Assembly: GCF_900604535.1 (NCBI RefSeq)
Contig: NZ_UWOT01000005.1
Coordinates: 186,001-250,000 of the forward strand
Reading direction: 5' to 3'
Source: Romboutsia_E sp900604535
Lineage (GTDB): Bacteria > Bacillota > Clostridia > Peptostreptococcales > Peptostreptococcaceae
Length of the DNA: 64,000 bases
In this document: positions 45,652 through 55,100 of the stretch, piece by piece
How the letters are laid out: every line of letters begins with the position of its first letter
Numbering within the stretch: the first letter of the stretch is position 1
Position numbers and translations under genes: made by a program
Notes under the pieces: generated by a model
What the model was told of the DNA's origin: nothing
The model's database searches: none
Seen by the model: only the letters and a program-made list of their open reading frames with translations

Positions 45652-45909
45652 ACGATTTAATATTATATCTTACATCCCCTATTTAACAAAACTATAATTT
45701 ACAATCTAAATAATTTATAATTAAATATTAACGTTGATAATAAATTTTTACTATAAGTAATTCATTTTGTTAAATAATTCTTTATGATATCTTATTATAA
45801 TACTCTGTTCTGTGAATAATAACTAATTTTATATGGCTAAATTATAATTAAATTATATAATTAGTAAGGACTTTTGTAAACATTTTCATAAATTTTATAT
45901 CTATAAATA

Positions 45910-46905
45910 TTATTTATGTCTTACACTATCCCTTTTTAAAAAATTATATCCTAACTTAATAGATTCTAAATTTTCTTTTTTACATCTTCCACTCAATATG
46001 TCTAATAGCATCTTTGTGCTCTTTATACCACTTTCTTTATAAAAGTATTGTACAGTAGTTATACTTGGTGTTATTAAATTTGAAAACTTAGAATCTCCTA
46101 TTGCACATAAACTAATCTCATCTGGTACTTCTATGTTATGTTCTCTTAAATATGATAATACTCCTAATGACATTGTATATGTTGCACAGAATATTGCATC
46201 AATATCTTTGTTGATTTTTAAAAGTTCTCTTGTCATTTCATATCCATATTGTTGAGAAAAATTAGCATTTTTTATTAAACTTTTATCACATATTATAGAA
46301 TTATCTTTTAAACAATTTATAAAGCCATTCTTTCTATTTATTCCAGTAGATATATCTTCATCATTAGTTCCTATATATGCTATTTTTTTGTGATTATTCT
46401 CTATTAAATAATTAGTCATTTCATATGCAGCTTCATAATCACTATGATATACACAAGGATACCCTTCAATATTTTGTCCTACAATAACTATTGGAACCTT
46501 CATTTGCTTTATTATCTCTAAATGTCTTTCTGTTATTATAGTAGCTACAAAAATTACACCATCTACATTCTTATTTCTAAATATATTTAAGTATTCAATT
46601 TCTTTTTCTATATTTAAATCAGTATTACCTAGTATAATATTATAATCATCATTTGATATTTCTTCACTTATACCACCAACTATTTTACTTATTGTCTCTG
46701 AACTTATTTTAGGTAATATTACTCCAATTAAATTAGTTTTTTTAGTCCTTAATGTTTTACCATATGTAGATGGAACAAAACCAGTTTTATCTATTACCTC
46801 TTGTATCTTTTTTCTACTCTCTTCACTTACATATCCATCATTTAAATATCTAGACACAGTTGATTTTGATACTCCAGCAAGTCTAGCTATATCAATTATA
46901 TTCAT
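45910..46905 (-). CDS. scrR: LacI-family repressor of the sucrose locus
   Basis: The N-terminal helix-turn-helix (IIDIARLAGVSKSTVSRYLN) and hinge (YGKTLRTKKTNLIGVI) are typical, followed by a two-lobed periplasmic-binding-like sensor domain to residue 331. It should bind the three GGGAACG-type sites at 44.02, 45.61 and 45.64 kb and respond to sucrose-6-phosphate or fructose. It is upstream of scrA on the same strand. ATG at 46905 follows AGGGAGCG. Relation to the operators is inferred from position and LacI-type symmetry. Confidence 0.88.
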   Translation of the reverse strand: MNIIDIARLAGVSKSTVSRYLNDGYVSEESRKKIQEVIDKTGFVPSTYGKTLRTKKTNLIGVILPKISSETISKIVGGISEEISNDDYNIILGNTDLNIEKEIEYLNIFRNKNVDGVIFVATIITERHLEIIKQMKVPIVIVGQNIEGYPCVYHSDYEAAYEMTNYLIENNHKKIAYIGTNDEDISTGINRKNGFINCLKDNSIICDKSLIKNANFSQQYGYEMTRELLKINKDIDAIFCATYTMSLGVLSYLREHNIEVPDEISLCAIGDSKFSNLITPSITTVQYFYKESGIKSTKMLLDILSGRCKKENLESIKLGYNFLKRDSVRHK

Positions 46906-46994
46906 GTATATCGCTCCCTAATTCATTGTTAATAGTTTACACTTATTATAACATAAAGTATTTATATTCTTCAAAGGAAAACATTTTTCATGCA

Positions 46995-47042
46995 AATAAA
47001 GTCTAGTCATAAAATTTTTCTATTTTTATAACTAGACTTTTC
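46995..47042 (-). terminator. Terminator of the siroheme-reductase-like gene
   Basis: AAGTCTAGTTATAAAA pairs with its near complement on the minus strand, with T-rich tail. Confidence 0.75.
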
Positions 47043-47720
47043 TTATAGTATTATATTTAAATTAGTTATTTTTAGTATATATTCTCTAAATTTTTCTATA
47101 CTAATTCTATCTATAAAATCTCCAAGTTTTTCTCCTGGATTAGCATTTTCTTTATAATAACTTAGTATTACTTCTACTAAGTTATACGCTTCTTTTTCTG
47201 ATAAGCCCTTTGTTACTATATCAGAAGGTCTTGGATAAAATCCTGCACTACCACCTACTGTTACAAAAAATTTACCATCTATATCTACAATTACACCAAT
47301 ATCTTTTGCATAGACACTTGCACATGCATTTCTACATCCAGCAACCCCTATCTTTGTTCTGCATGGTAACTCCATACCATGAAAGTTCTTACTTATTTTC
47401 ATGCCTATACCTATAGTAGAATATTTTGATCTCTTACAATAATTTGCTGGGCATATTTCAACATTTTTTAATGAATTTTGTACCCTTACTGCCGGCTCCA
47501 TTTGTAACTCATTCCAAATATCCTTTAAATCCTCTTGTCTAAGATTCGTTATAAGTATTCTCTGACCCGAAGTTATCTTTAATACACCATTATACTTTTT
47601 AGCTACTTCTGCTATTTTTATAAGAGTTTCTGGAAGTACAAATCCTCCTGGTATATGGGGTGTTATTGCGTAAGTTCTTTTTCCATTTTTAACTTTTTGT
47701 AAATTTCCATATTCACTCAT
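47043..47720 (-). CDS. Short nitrite/sulfite reductase-like [4Fe-4S]-siroheme protein
   Basis: A single half-length unit: a ferredoxin-like substrate domain (TYAITPHIPGGFVLPETLIKI) and a metal-binding domain with CPANYC and GVAGCRNAC. Four cysteines thus make a likely [4Fe-4S] site with siroheme, although the first pair has a CX4C rather than the common CX5C spacing. Such short forms are found in anaerobes and their true substrate is often unknown. I start at ATG 47720, 9 bases after GAGGTG. It follows the vanY-type gene by 21 bases, so the two may be co-transcribed. Confidence 0.82.
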   Translation of the reverse strand: MSEYGNLQKVKNGKRTYAITPHIPGGFVLPETLIKIAEVAKKYNGVLKITSGQRILITNLRQEDLKDIWNELQMEPAVRVQNSLKNVEICPANYCKRSKYSTIGIGMKISKNFHGMELPCRTKIGVAGCRNACASVYAKDIGVIVDIDGKFFVTVGGSAGFYPRPSDIVTKGLSEKEAYNLVEVILSYYKENANPGEKLGDFIDRISIEKFREYILKITNLNIIL

Positions 47721-47741
47721 TTTATAAATCACCTCTTAAAT

Positions 47742-48452
47742 TTAGTCTAATCCTAAATATTCTTCTAATGTTAAGTTATTCATTACAAAGTTCTTACTAT
47801 GTTCATATCCTACATATCTATAATGCCATGATTCATACTGATATCCAGTAATATCTTCCTTTCCCTGTGGATATCTTATTATAAATCCATACTTATATGC
47901 ATTTTCATATAACCATTTTGCTTGTTGAGTATCTGTAAACCACGTTCCAATCGATTTACGGGTATTACTAGTCGTAAAATCAAATGCTAGTCCAGTTTGA
48001 TGCTCACTATGCCCTGGAGTTGCAGAGTATCTTTTAGCTGCTTTACTGCCATCTCTCTTTACATAATAATCATGTAATGCTTCTTGTGTTTTATAAGACC
48101 TATATCCACTTTTAATATTTATAATAATACCTTCTTTTAATGCATCTTTTATCATATTTTCAGCTGCATTTAAGGCCTCTACCTCTAATTCTTTTGGTGC
48201 TCTATAATCTTTTGGAAGTCCAAACTCTTTATTTACTACTACTATATCATTTACAAATAAAGCTTGTACACCTTCTATATATTCCTGTGTAATTTTTATA
48301 TCATTACTTTCATCATTTACTTTTTTTGAAATATCAATATATTTTGATGATTTACTTTCAGCTTCAATTCTGTAATCAGCTTTATTTGATATAAAATTCG
48401 CCCCAATAAAAACTATACTTATTATAGATAATACTCCAAATACTTTTTTCAT
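47742..48452 (-). CDS. VanY-type D-alanyl-D-alanine carboxypeptidase, M15B
   Basis: An N-terminal hydrophobic anchor is followed by the VanY domain. The zinc site is complete: GYRSYKTQEAL, HSEHQTGLAFDF (His and Asp ligands) and ESWHYRYVG (catalytic Glu and last His). It trims the terminal D-Ala of muropeptides outside the cell. No van resistance cluster is nearby, so a housekeeping wall role is more likely. ATG at 48452 follows TAGGGGAA. Confidence 0.9.
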   Translation of the reverse strand: MKKVFGVLSIISIVFIGANFISNKADYRIEAESKSSKYIDISKKVNDESNDIKITQEYIEGVQALFVNDIVVVNKEFGLPKDYRAPKELEVEALNAAENMIKDALKEGIIINIKSGYRSYKTQEALHDYYVKRDGSKAAKRYSATPGHSEHQTGLAFDFTTSNTRKSIGTWFTDTQQAKWLYENAYKYGFIIRYPQGKEDITGYQYESWHYRYVGYEHSKNFVMNNLTLEEYLGLD

Positions 48453-48496
48453 ATATTTCCCCTAACTGAATTATTTATAAAGTCTATATTAAAATA

Positions 48497-48523
48497 TAAA
48501 AAAGACCCTAAGGTCTTTTTATA
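48497..48523 (-). terminator. Terminator of the 108-aa gene
   Basis: A short AAAAAGACC/GGTCTTTTT hairpin with T-run on the minus strand. Confidence 0.75.
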
Positions 48524-48595
48524 TAAATATCATATTTTTTAGTGTATCATAAAATTCTGTATAATAACAATATATATACAGAATTTTCGCCAATA

Positions 48596-48922
48596 TTATA
48601 CATTTATAAATAACATTTTTACTAATTCATATTGTGCAAATTCTACAGATTGTATTTTTTTACTTATATCTCTACTTAATTCTCTATCAGAAGTAAAAAC
48701 TTCTACATCTCCTACGAAAGCATATATTTCATTTAATATTTCAAGTAGATGATCTACCTTTATTGTCTCTTCTTTAGACTTTAATAAAACCACGCTTTTA
48801 TCCTCTTGATTTTTATACACTGAGTCTATTCCCGATATAAGATTATCTTCTTTTATGTATACTACTTCACCTTGTAATTCTTTACCCTTTTCTAGTTTGC
48901 TTCTTAAATCTAATAAGTTCAT
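48596..48922 (-). CDS. Conserved hypothetical protein, 108 aa
   Basis: A small soluble alpha/beta protein with a charged N-terminal helix (LLDLRSKLEKGKELQGEVVYI) and a C-terminal helix ending EFAQYELVKMLF. No cysteines, signal peptide or known motif. ATG lies after AAGGGGGA. Flanked by terminators, so it is a true single gene of unknown function. Confidence 0.65.
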   Translation of the reverse strand: MNLLDLRSKLEKGKELQGEVVYIKEDNLISGIDSVYKNQEDKSVVLLKSKEETIKVDHLLEILNEIYAFVGDVEVFTSDRELSRDISKKIQSVEFAQYELVKMLFINV

Positions 48923-49013
48923 TTTGATATCCCCCTTAAAAATACTTTCATACTTTATTCACGATCATGATCTTATCACTATAAATATTATTCATGTTAT
49001 TAATAATTTATTC

Positions 49014-49055
49014 TATAAAAAAAAGATTTCACTTATTTAAGTGAAACCTTTTTTA
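49014..49055 (-). terminator. Terminator of exoA
   Basis: GGTTTCACTT pairs with AAGTGAAATC around AAAT; the T-run follows on the minus strand. Confidence 0.8.
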
Positions 49056-49805
49056 TTTTATAACTAATTCTACCGGGCAATGATCTGACCCTAGTACTTC
49101 TGTATGTATATCTGCACTAACTAATCTGTCCTCTAATTTTTTTGATGCACAGAAATAATCTATTCTCCAACCTGCATTCTTTTCTCTCGCTTTAAATCTA
49201 TAAGACCACCAAGAATATATATCTGTTTTATCTGGATTAAAATATCTATAAGTGTCTATAAATCCAGAATTTAAGAAGTCTGTAAATTTGTTTCTTTCTT
49301 CGTCAGTAAATCCAGCATTTTTTCTATTAGTCTTAGGATTTTTTAAATCTATTTCTTTATGAGCTACATTTAAATCTCCACACATTATTACAGGCTTTTT
49401 ACTATCTAATTTTAATAAATATTCCCTAAAGTCATCTTCCCACTTCATTCTATAATATAATCTTTTTAATTCACTTTGTGAGTTTGGAGTGTAAACTGTT
49501 ACAAAATGAAAATCTTCAAATTCTAAAGTTATGACTCTACCTTCATTATCATGTTCTTCTATATCTATTCCGTATGATACACTTATAGGCTTTATTTTAG
49601 TAAATATTGCAGTTCCTGAGTATCCTTTTTTCTGAGCATAATTCCAGTACTGATAATATCCTTCTAGCTCTAAATCTATTTGACCTTCTTGAAGCTTAGT
49701 TTCTTGAAGACAAAATATATCGGCATCTACATCTTTAAAGAAGTCTAAAAATCCTTTTGTTACACAAGCTCTGATACCATTAACATTCCACGATATAAAT
49801 TTCAT
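49053..49805 (-). CDS. exoA: Exodeoxyribonuclease III / AP endonuclease
   Basis: The Xth fold is complete: FISWNVNGIRA, FCLQETKL with the metal Glu, VYTPNSQS, CGDLNVAHKEIDL with the Asp-Asn pair, WWSYRFKAREKNAGWRIDYF and LGSDHCPVEL with the catalytic His. It nicks DNA at abasic sites and trims 3' blocks in base-excision repair. Length 250 is normal. ATG at 49805 follows AGGAGG. Confidence 0.95.
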   Translation of the reverse strand: MKFISWNVNGIRACVTKGFLDFFKDVDADIFCLQETKLQEGQIDLELEGYYQYWNYAQKKGYSGTAIFTKIKPISVSYGIDIEEHDNEGRVITLEFEDFHFVTVYTPNSQSELKRLYYRMKWEDDFREYLLKLDSKKPVIMCGDLNVAHKEIDLKNPKTNRKNAGFTDEERNKFTDFLNSGFIDTYRYFNPDKTDIYSWWSYRFKAREKNAGWRIDYFCASKKLEDRLVSADIHTEVLGSDHCPVELVIK

Positions 49806-49941
49806 ATGTTCCTCCTTAGTTTATTAATTGATTTTAATTTTATCATATTAATTTAACTTTTGTCATTTTATGTATTTTTATTTATATTATTTAAGATACC
49901 CTAAGTTATATTATTATAATCATACCTTTAATATAATAATA

Positions 49942-49973
49942 TAAGCTACCATTTTTAATTTAGGTAGCTTTTA
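49942..49973 (-). terminator. Terminator of the galT-like gene
   Basis: AAGCTACC/GGTAGCTT stem with A/T-rich loop and T tail. Confidence 0.7.
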
Positions 49974-50924
49974 CTATGTAAACTTCAAACTTTGTGCTAA
50001 TTTATCTGCATCTATAGATGATACATAAACATCTGTAGCTAATTCAAACCCTCCAAAGCTATATTTTCTAGGGATTATATGTATATGAGGATAAAAGTGA
50101 TCATGATCTTCTCCATTAATAGGATGTGTATGTATACATATATTAAAAGGGTTATATCCTTGCACTATATATATATTTCTAAATAATTTTTTGAAAATAA
50201 TAGCTAATTCATTTAAATCACTTTCTTTAATATTTTCGAATCTTGTATTCTGTTTAAATAAAATTCGTATCTCGCCACCATATTTACTTATCTCAGGAAC
50301 CATGACTAAATAGTCTTTATTATCATGTATAATTCTTTTTTCATACTTAATTTCTTCCTCTATAATATTTTGATATAATGACATTTTATATTTTTCATAA
50401 TATCTTTTAGATATATTAATTTCATTCTCTACCTCAGGTGGTATTATAGATAAAGATATAATTTGTGAATGAGGGTGATTTAATGATGCTCCTGCTCTTC
50501 TCAAAAAGTTCTTAAAAATACTTACATATCTTACTTTAATATTTTTAGATAAACTTATATATCTATTTTTATACATCTTCAATAAGTATAAAAATTCTTT
50601 CTCACTCATATTATAAAAACTACCATTATGTCTATTTGTATCAATCATAACCTCATGTTCCCCATAAATTTCATCTGAGCATGGCTCAACTATAGGAAAC
50701 TTATTATAAACAGACCTTACTAACCATCCATCTGCTCCTATTATTTCAAATGTAGATCTTTCTGTATGCTTTTCATTCCCTCTACAAAAAGGACAATTTT
50801 TTATATATGATTCTTTAGTCTCTATATCATTTTGAAATTTGACTTTATCCATAGGTCTTTTATTTCTATTTTTTGCAAGTACAACTATATCATTAGTAAT
50901 AGGATCTCTTCTAAGTTCTCTCAT
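49974..50924 (-). CDS. galT: Galactose-1-phosphate uridylyltransferase-like HIT-superfamily protein
   Basis: The class-I GalT layout is present: RRDPITNDIVVLA at the start, a zinc-type pair CPFC (about residues 45-48), and NHPHSQI with the nucleophile His in H-x-H form; the second HIT-like half has IHTHPINGEDHDHFYPHIHI. It would exchange UMP between UDP-glucose and galactose-1-phosphate, but related enzymes act on ADP-sugars. No galK or galE is adjacent. I start at ATG 50924, after AAGAGGTG. Confidence 0.85.
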   Translation of the reverse strand: MRELRRDPITNDIVVLAKNRNKRPMDKVKFQNDIETKESYIKNCPFCRGNEKHTERSTFEIIGADGWLVRSVYNKFPIVEPCSDEIYGEHEVMIDTNRHNGSFYNMSEKEFLYLLKMYKNRYISLSKNIKVRYVSIFKNFLRRAGASLNHPHSQIISLSIIPPEVENEINISKRYYEKYKMSLYQNIIEEEIKYEKRIIHDNKDYLVMVPEISKYGGEIRILFKQNTRFENIKESDLNELAIIFKKLFRNIYIVQGYNPFNICIHTHPINGEDHDHFYPHIHIIPRKYSFGGFELATDVYVSSIDADKLAQSLKFT

Positions 50925-51173
50925 ATTCACACCTCTTGATTATAATGACTTATTAAACTTATTATAATTCATTTTTTACATACCTTGAATATATAAATTT
51001 TATCAATATTATTCTTTACTCATAAGCTATAATTTAAATATAAATTTTTTATAAACTTCATTTAAATTATACACTATCCTAATACTAGCATATATCTACT
51101 TTATAATGATTTTTATATCTATATCTGCTACTATTAAACTTAAGTAAAATTTTATTTAAAGGGGGGTTTTTTT

Positions 51174-52361
51174 ATGAATTACTCAAAAAGGGTTAGCTCT
51201 ATGCAATCCTCTCCTATTAGAAAGCTATCACCTTTTGAAGAAGCAGCAAAAAAAAATGGTATCAAAGTTTATCACTTAAATATTGGGCAACCTGATATAA
51301 AAACACCCAGCGACTTTTTTTATGCTGTTAAAAACTTCAATAACGATGTTTTAGAATATTGCCCATCTCAAGGTATACCCGAATTAGTATCTGCAATTCA
51401 AAATTATTATCTAAATTATGATATTAAATTTGATAAAGATGAAATATTAGTTACAAATGGTGGAAGTGAAGCCTTGCTATTTGCTATAATGGCAGTCTGT
51501 GATCCAAATGATAATATCTTAACTCCAGAACCATTTTATACTAATTATTTAGGATTTACTCAAGCGGCAAATGTTAATATTGTACCTATTACAACAACAG
51601 CAGAAGATGGATTTAGGCTTCCGTCTAAAGAATACATAACTTCAAAGATAAATTCAAATACCAAGGCAATACTCCTAACTAATCCTAGCAATCCAACTGG
51701 AACAGTTTATACTAAAGATGAAGTAAAAATGATATCTGAAATAGCTTTAAAACATAATTTATGGATAATATCCGATGAAGTTTATAGAGAATTTATATAT
51801 GATGATTCTATATATACAAGTTTTGGGAATATAGATGAAGTAAATGATAGAGTTATAATAATTGATAGTATTTCAAAAAGATATAGTGCTTGTGGCGCTA
51901 GAATAGGTTCTATTGCTTCAAAAAATAAAAATTTAATTTCTCAAATATTAAAACTATGCCAAAGTAGACTTTGTGTATCAACCCTTGATCAAATAGGTGC
52001 TGTAGATTTATATAATACCCCTGTATCATACTTTAATAATATAAAGGATGAGTACAATAAAAGAAGAGACGTTTTATATAATGAATTAATGAAGGTAAAT
52101 GGTGTAGTTTGTAAAAAACCACATGGAGCCTTTTATATTTTAGCAAAACTTCCTATAGAAGATGCTGAAGATTTTGCAATTTGGATGTTAAGTAAGTTCA
52201 ATAGAAATAACGAAACAGTCATGATATGCCCTGCTGAAGGATTTTATTCAACTAAAAACTTAGGTGAAAACGAAATACGTCTTGCATATATTTTAAATGA
52301 AAAAGACTTAAAAAGAGCAGCCCAAATATTAAAAGAAGGATTAGAGGAATATATAAAATAA
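51174..52361 (+). CDS. Class I/II PLP-dependent aminotransferase
   Basis: The aspartate-aminotransferase fold is clear: LNIGQPDIKTP, NGGSEALLFA, LTNPSNPTGTVY, SDEVYREFIYDD and the PLP lysine in DSISKRYSACGARIGS. The C-terminal arginine region is also present. Substrate may be aspartate, tyrosine or another amino acid. ATG follows AAAGGGGGG. The gene ends in a long shared hairpin. Confidence 0.9.
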   Translation: MNYSKRVSSMQSSPIRKLSPFEEAAKKNGIKVYHLNIGQPDIKTPSDFFYAVKNFNNDVLEYCPSQGIPELVSAIQNYYLNYDIKFDKDEILVTNGGSEALLFAIMAVCDPNDNILTPEPFYTNYLGFTQAANVNIVPITTTAEDGFRLPSKEYITSKINSNTKAILLTNPSNPTGTVYTKDEVKMISEIALKHNLWIISDEVYREFIYDDSIYTSFGNIDEVNDRVIIIDSISKRYSACGARIGSIASKNKNLISQILKLCQSRLCVSTLDQIGAVDLYNTPVSYFNNIKDEYNKRRDVLYNELMKVNGVVCKKPHGAFYILAKLPIEDAEDFAIWMLSKFNRNNETVMICPAEGFYSTKNLGENEIRLAYILNEKDLKRAAQILKEGLEEYIK

Positions 52362-52418
52362 AAAACTGTAGTTAACAATTAGTAAATATTTCTTTTTGTT
52401 AACTACAGTTTTTTTAAT
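52358..52418. terminator. Shared terminator, aminotransferase and MarR genes
   Basis: A 17-bp stem (52361-52377 with 52398-52414) with A/T runs on both flanks. Confidence 0.8.
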
Positions 52419-52425
52419 TTAATGG

Positions 52426-52878
52426 CTAACTTAATTCTTGTTTACTAAGAATAGCTTGTAATGTTCCTATTGCTTCCATATACTTATCTTGCTCTTCTTC
52501 TGTTAATTTGAAAAGCTTTTCTTCTAAACTATTACTTAACTTATTCATAAAATCAGAAGCAACATTTTTACCACTTTCCGTTATAGTTATTAAATATTTC
52601 CTTCTATCAGAAATATCTTTATCCCTAACAACATATCCTTTATCAGTTAAATCGTCTACCATGCTTGTTAAACTCCCCTTTTCTATGTTTAACTTAGCAC
52701 ATAGATCTGTCATACTTATTGGTCCATTATTATTTACAAAAACTAATGCTCTTAGCTGTGTCTTATTCACGTCATATATACTACAGTATTGTTTTAAATA
52801 ATCTAAGTAGAAACTTGAATATAACGTTGGAAACGTTTTCGAAATAAAACCTATCGTATTTGATACTATACCTTTCAT
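52426..52878 (-). CDS. MarR-family transcription regulator
   Basis: The winged helix is at about residues 55-105: ISMTDLCAKLNIEKGSLTSMVDDLTDKGYVVRDKDISDRRKYLITITE. Flanking helices form the dimer. MarR proteins usually repress drug-efflux or stress genes and let go on binding aromatic ligands. Its target is not adjacent; the YjeM transporter next door on the same strand is separated by a terminator. ATG at 52878 follows GGGTG. Confidence 0.9.
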   Translation of the reverse strand: MKGIVSNTIGFISKTFPTLYSSFYLDYLKQYCSIYDVNKTQLRALVFVNNNGPISMTDLCAKLNIEKGSLTSMVDDLTDKGYVVRDKDISDRRKYLITITESGKNVASDFMNKLSNSLEEKLFKLTEEEQDKYMEAIGTLQAILSKQELS

Positions 52879-53005
52879 AATATAATCACCCCAGATGTTT
52901 AGTTTATTAACTTTTTAACAATTAATAGTTTACATTAAAATTATCCAAAATACAATAGTTTTCCCTTAAATTATCAATAATATAAGCTATTTTTAAACTA
53001 CCAAA

Positions 53006-53060
53006 TAAAAAATAAAGAACTTATTAAATTTAAATTTAATAAGTTCTTTATTTTTTATTA
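53006..53060 (-). terminator. Terminator of yjeM
   Basis: A perfect palindrome of about 42 bp centred at 53031/53032 with T-run after it. Confidence 0.8.
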
Positions 53061-53061
53061 T

Positions 53062-54573
53062 TTATTTACTTTTTATGTGCTTTTTCTCATAATTTGTATA
53101 CAATACAAATGCTATTACAGCAAATATAACAGGTCCTGCTATCATCATTATTGTATCTAAAGTTTTACCAGAAAATGTAGGTTCTATTATTGAAAATATA
53201 TTAGCAAAAGTTACAACTATACTTACTATAACAGTAGCTACTAGTGCCGTTGTATAAGTTTTATAAACTAAAAATGGCTTGTCTACTTCACCTTTTAATT
53301 GTTTTCTCTTAAATGCAGGAAATGCAGCTGCTAAAAATACATATGGTATTGTCATTGCTACATTTGTCATTGCTATTAGTAGTGAGAAAAATTCTGCCGC
53401 TCCTTTTCCTCCAAAAGATACTAATACTATAAGTGCTATTACTATAGTAGCTTGAACTTTCATGGCATTTTTAGGCATCCCCTCATCAAGTTTTGCAAAG
53501 TTACCTGGCCATACTTCTTGTGGAGATCCTTGTATTAATGTCTTTAATGGTGAATATGTTAATGTGAAAAATGCTCCACTTAAAGCTAAGAACATAGATA
53601 ATCCTGTAAATCTTGCTATCCATAAACCTATAGTTAGTGAAGTATTTGCTGATATACCAAGTGCAATACCTAGCTCATATCCTAGATTTTGCATTAATAT
53701 GTATGCTACATTAGCCATATTAACACCTTCTACAGATAATACATTATTCCAGTTAGTAAATAGACCACATGCAAGTATTCCAAGTGAATATCCAACTGCT
53801 ATAACTATCGCTGCTATAGTTACACCTTTAGGGAAAGTTTTTTCAGCATTTTCAGTTTGGTCTACTAGTCCTCCTAGAGCTTCAAGTCCTCCATATGCAA
53901 ATATTGCATATGTTAGAAAAGAGAATATACTTATTAAACTCTGATATGCTGGATTTGGTGAGAAAGTAAAGCTTCTTACTACATTTTCTATCGGTTGAGC
54001 TAATCTTCCTTTATTTAATAACAATACAGTTAAACCACCAATTAATAAAACTATATTTAGCAATGCTATAGCTGAACCTCCAATAGAAGTTATTTTTCTT
54101 ATTTGTTCTACACCTTTTGTTGATATATAGGTTACAACTATAATCCATATAACGGCTAATATACCTAAACTTTTGGTAGCATTTAATCCAAATAATGCAA
54201 ATTCAGAAGTTCTATCATATCCAAATATTGCATTAGATAAAGGAACCCATATAGAAGATGATACATTTACCATCCAAACAATGTATGACGCATACCACAT
54301 GAAAGTAGTTATAAAAGCATATTTTGCTCCTACAGATTTCTCCATCCAGGAATATATACCACCACTTTCATTTTGATAAGCAGCTCCATATTCAGCCATC
54401 ATAAATGCATATGGTATAAAAAATAATATAGCACTTAATAAATACCATGGTATTGCTGCATATCCCATTAAGTAAAATGCTCTAGGCATATTAGCAAAAC
54501 CAAATACTGAAGTAAATATCATTAATATTAATGCTATTAAAGTTAGTTTCTTATTATTGTTATTTTCTGCCAT
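53062..54573 (-). CDS. yjeM: YjeM-type APC-family amino-acid permease
   Basis: A 12-helix APC transporter. The start LTLIALILMIFTSVFGFANMPRAF matches the glutamate/GABA antiporter branch and the YjeM proteins, and AEYGAAYQNESGGIYSWMEKSVG is the conserved TM2-3 region. It is predicted to exchange amino acids across the membrane, with substrate unproven. ATG at 54573 follows AGGGAGG. It is a single-gene unit. Confidence 0.88.
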   Translation of the reverse strand: MAENNNNKKLTLIALILMIFTSVFGFANMPRAFYLMGYAAIPWYLLSAILFFIPYAFMMAEYGAAYQNESGGIYSWMEKSVGAKYAFITTFMWYASYIVWMVNVSSSIWVPLSNAIFGYDRTSEFALFGLNATKSLGILAVIWIIVVTYISTKGVEQIRKITSIGGSAIALLNIVLLIGGLTVLLLNKGRLAQPIENVVRSFTFSPNPAYQSLISIFSFLTYAIFAYGGLEALGGLVDQTENAEKTFPKGVTIAAIVIAVGYSLGILACGLFTNWNNVLSVEGVNMANVAYILMQNLGYELGIALGISANTSLTIGLWIARFTGLSMFLALSGAFFTLTYSPLKTLIQGSPQEVWPGNFAKLDEGMPKNAMKVQATIVIALIVLVSFGGKGAAEFFSLLIAMTNVAMTIPYVFLAAAFPAFKRKQLKGEVDKPFLVYKTYTTALVATVIVSIVVTFANIFSIIEPTFSGKTLDTIMMIAGPVIFAVIAFVLYTNYEKKHIKSK

Positions 54574-54648
54574 AAGTCTCCCTCCTTAGTTTTATAGGGT
54601 TACTTTTTGCATTAAATATCATTTTAATTCATATATTTTAAACTTTAT

Positions 54649-54978
54649 TTAAAAGTGTTCTCCATTTTCATAATACTTACTCTTTTCAAAAACTGTAAAA
54701 GCTAAATCCATACTTTCTATACTTAAATTTTCTCTTATATTGTTTGTAATTATTTTAGCTACTCTGTCTTGCACCTCTTGGCCTCTATCAAACCAAGCAA
54801 CTTCTACGAAAGGATATACATCTGCTATCTTACCATTTCTAATTGCTATAGACTTTATACATTCTATTTCAAAATAATCTCTTGGACATTTTACTGCCTC
54901 TACTAATTCATCTATCATCTTCTCACTTATTTTACATATTTCATTTTCATGAATTCCTCTTATTTTAATTTGTGGCAT
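54649..54978 (-). CDS. DUF1904-family protein
   Basis: The protein is a small tautomerase-like alpha/beta fold: PQIKIRGIHENEICKISEKMIDEL, then YPFVEVAWFDRGQEVQD and the final MDLAFTVFEKSKYYENG, matching DUF1904. Proline follows the initiator Met as in 4-oxalocrotonate tautomerases, but activity is unproven. ATG follows AGGAGG. No operon partner is seen. Confidence 0.85.
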   Translation of the reverse strand: MPQIKIRGIHENEICKISEKMIDELVEAVKCPRDYFEIECIKSIAIRNGKIADVYPFVEVAWFDRGQEVQDRVAKIITNNIRENLSIESMDLAFTVFEKSKYYENGEHF

Positions 54979-55053
54979 ATATTAATTCCTCCTAATGTTG
55001 ATTATAAAATTTTCTTTTATTATTATACTTTTCACTATCATTTCTTACAAGCA

Positions 55054-55096
55054 TAAAAAGACCTAATGAGATTAACTCATAAGGCCCCTTTTGTTT
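55054..55096 (-). terminator. Terminator of purB
   Basis: CCTTATGAG/CTCATTAGG-type stem with T5 tail on the minus strand. Confidence 0.7.
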
Positions 55097-55100
55097 TAAT

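Larger units (their letters stand above)
45541..45909. other. scrR-scrA intergenic region
   Basis: The 370-base gap holds the ScrR operators A and B at 45613-45651 and otherwise AT-rich sequence. No small ORF or riboswitch is seen. I could not pick a convincing -35/-10 pair for scrA. Confidence 0.6.

Noticed and set aside
47742..48452. Vancomycin-resistance vanY locus
   Set aside because: No vanH, vanA/B, vanX or two-component system nearby; a housekeeping carboxypeptidase is more likely.
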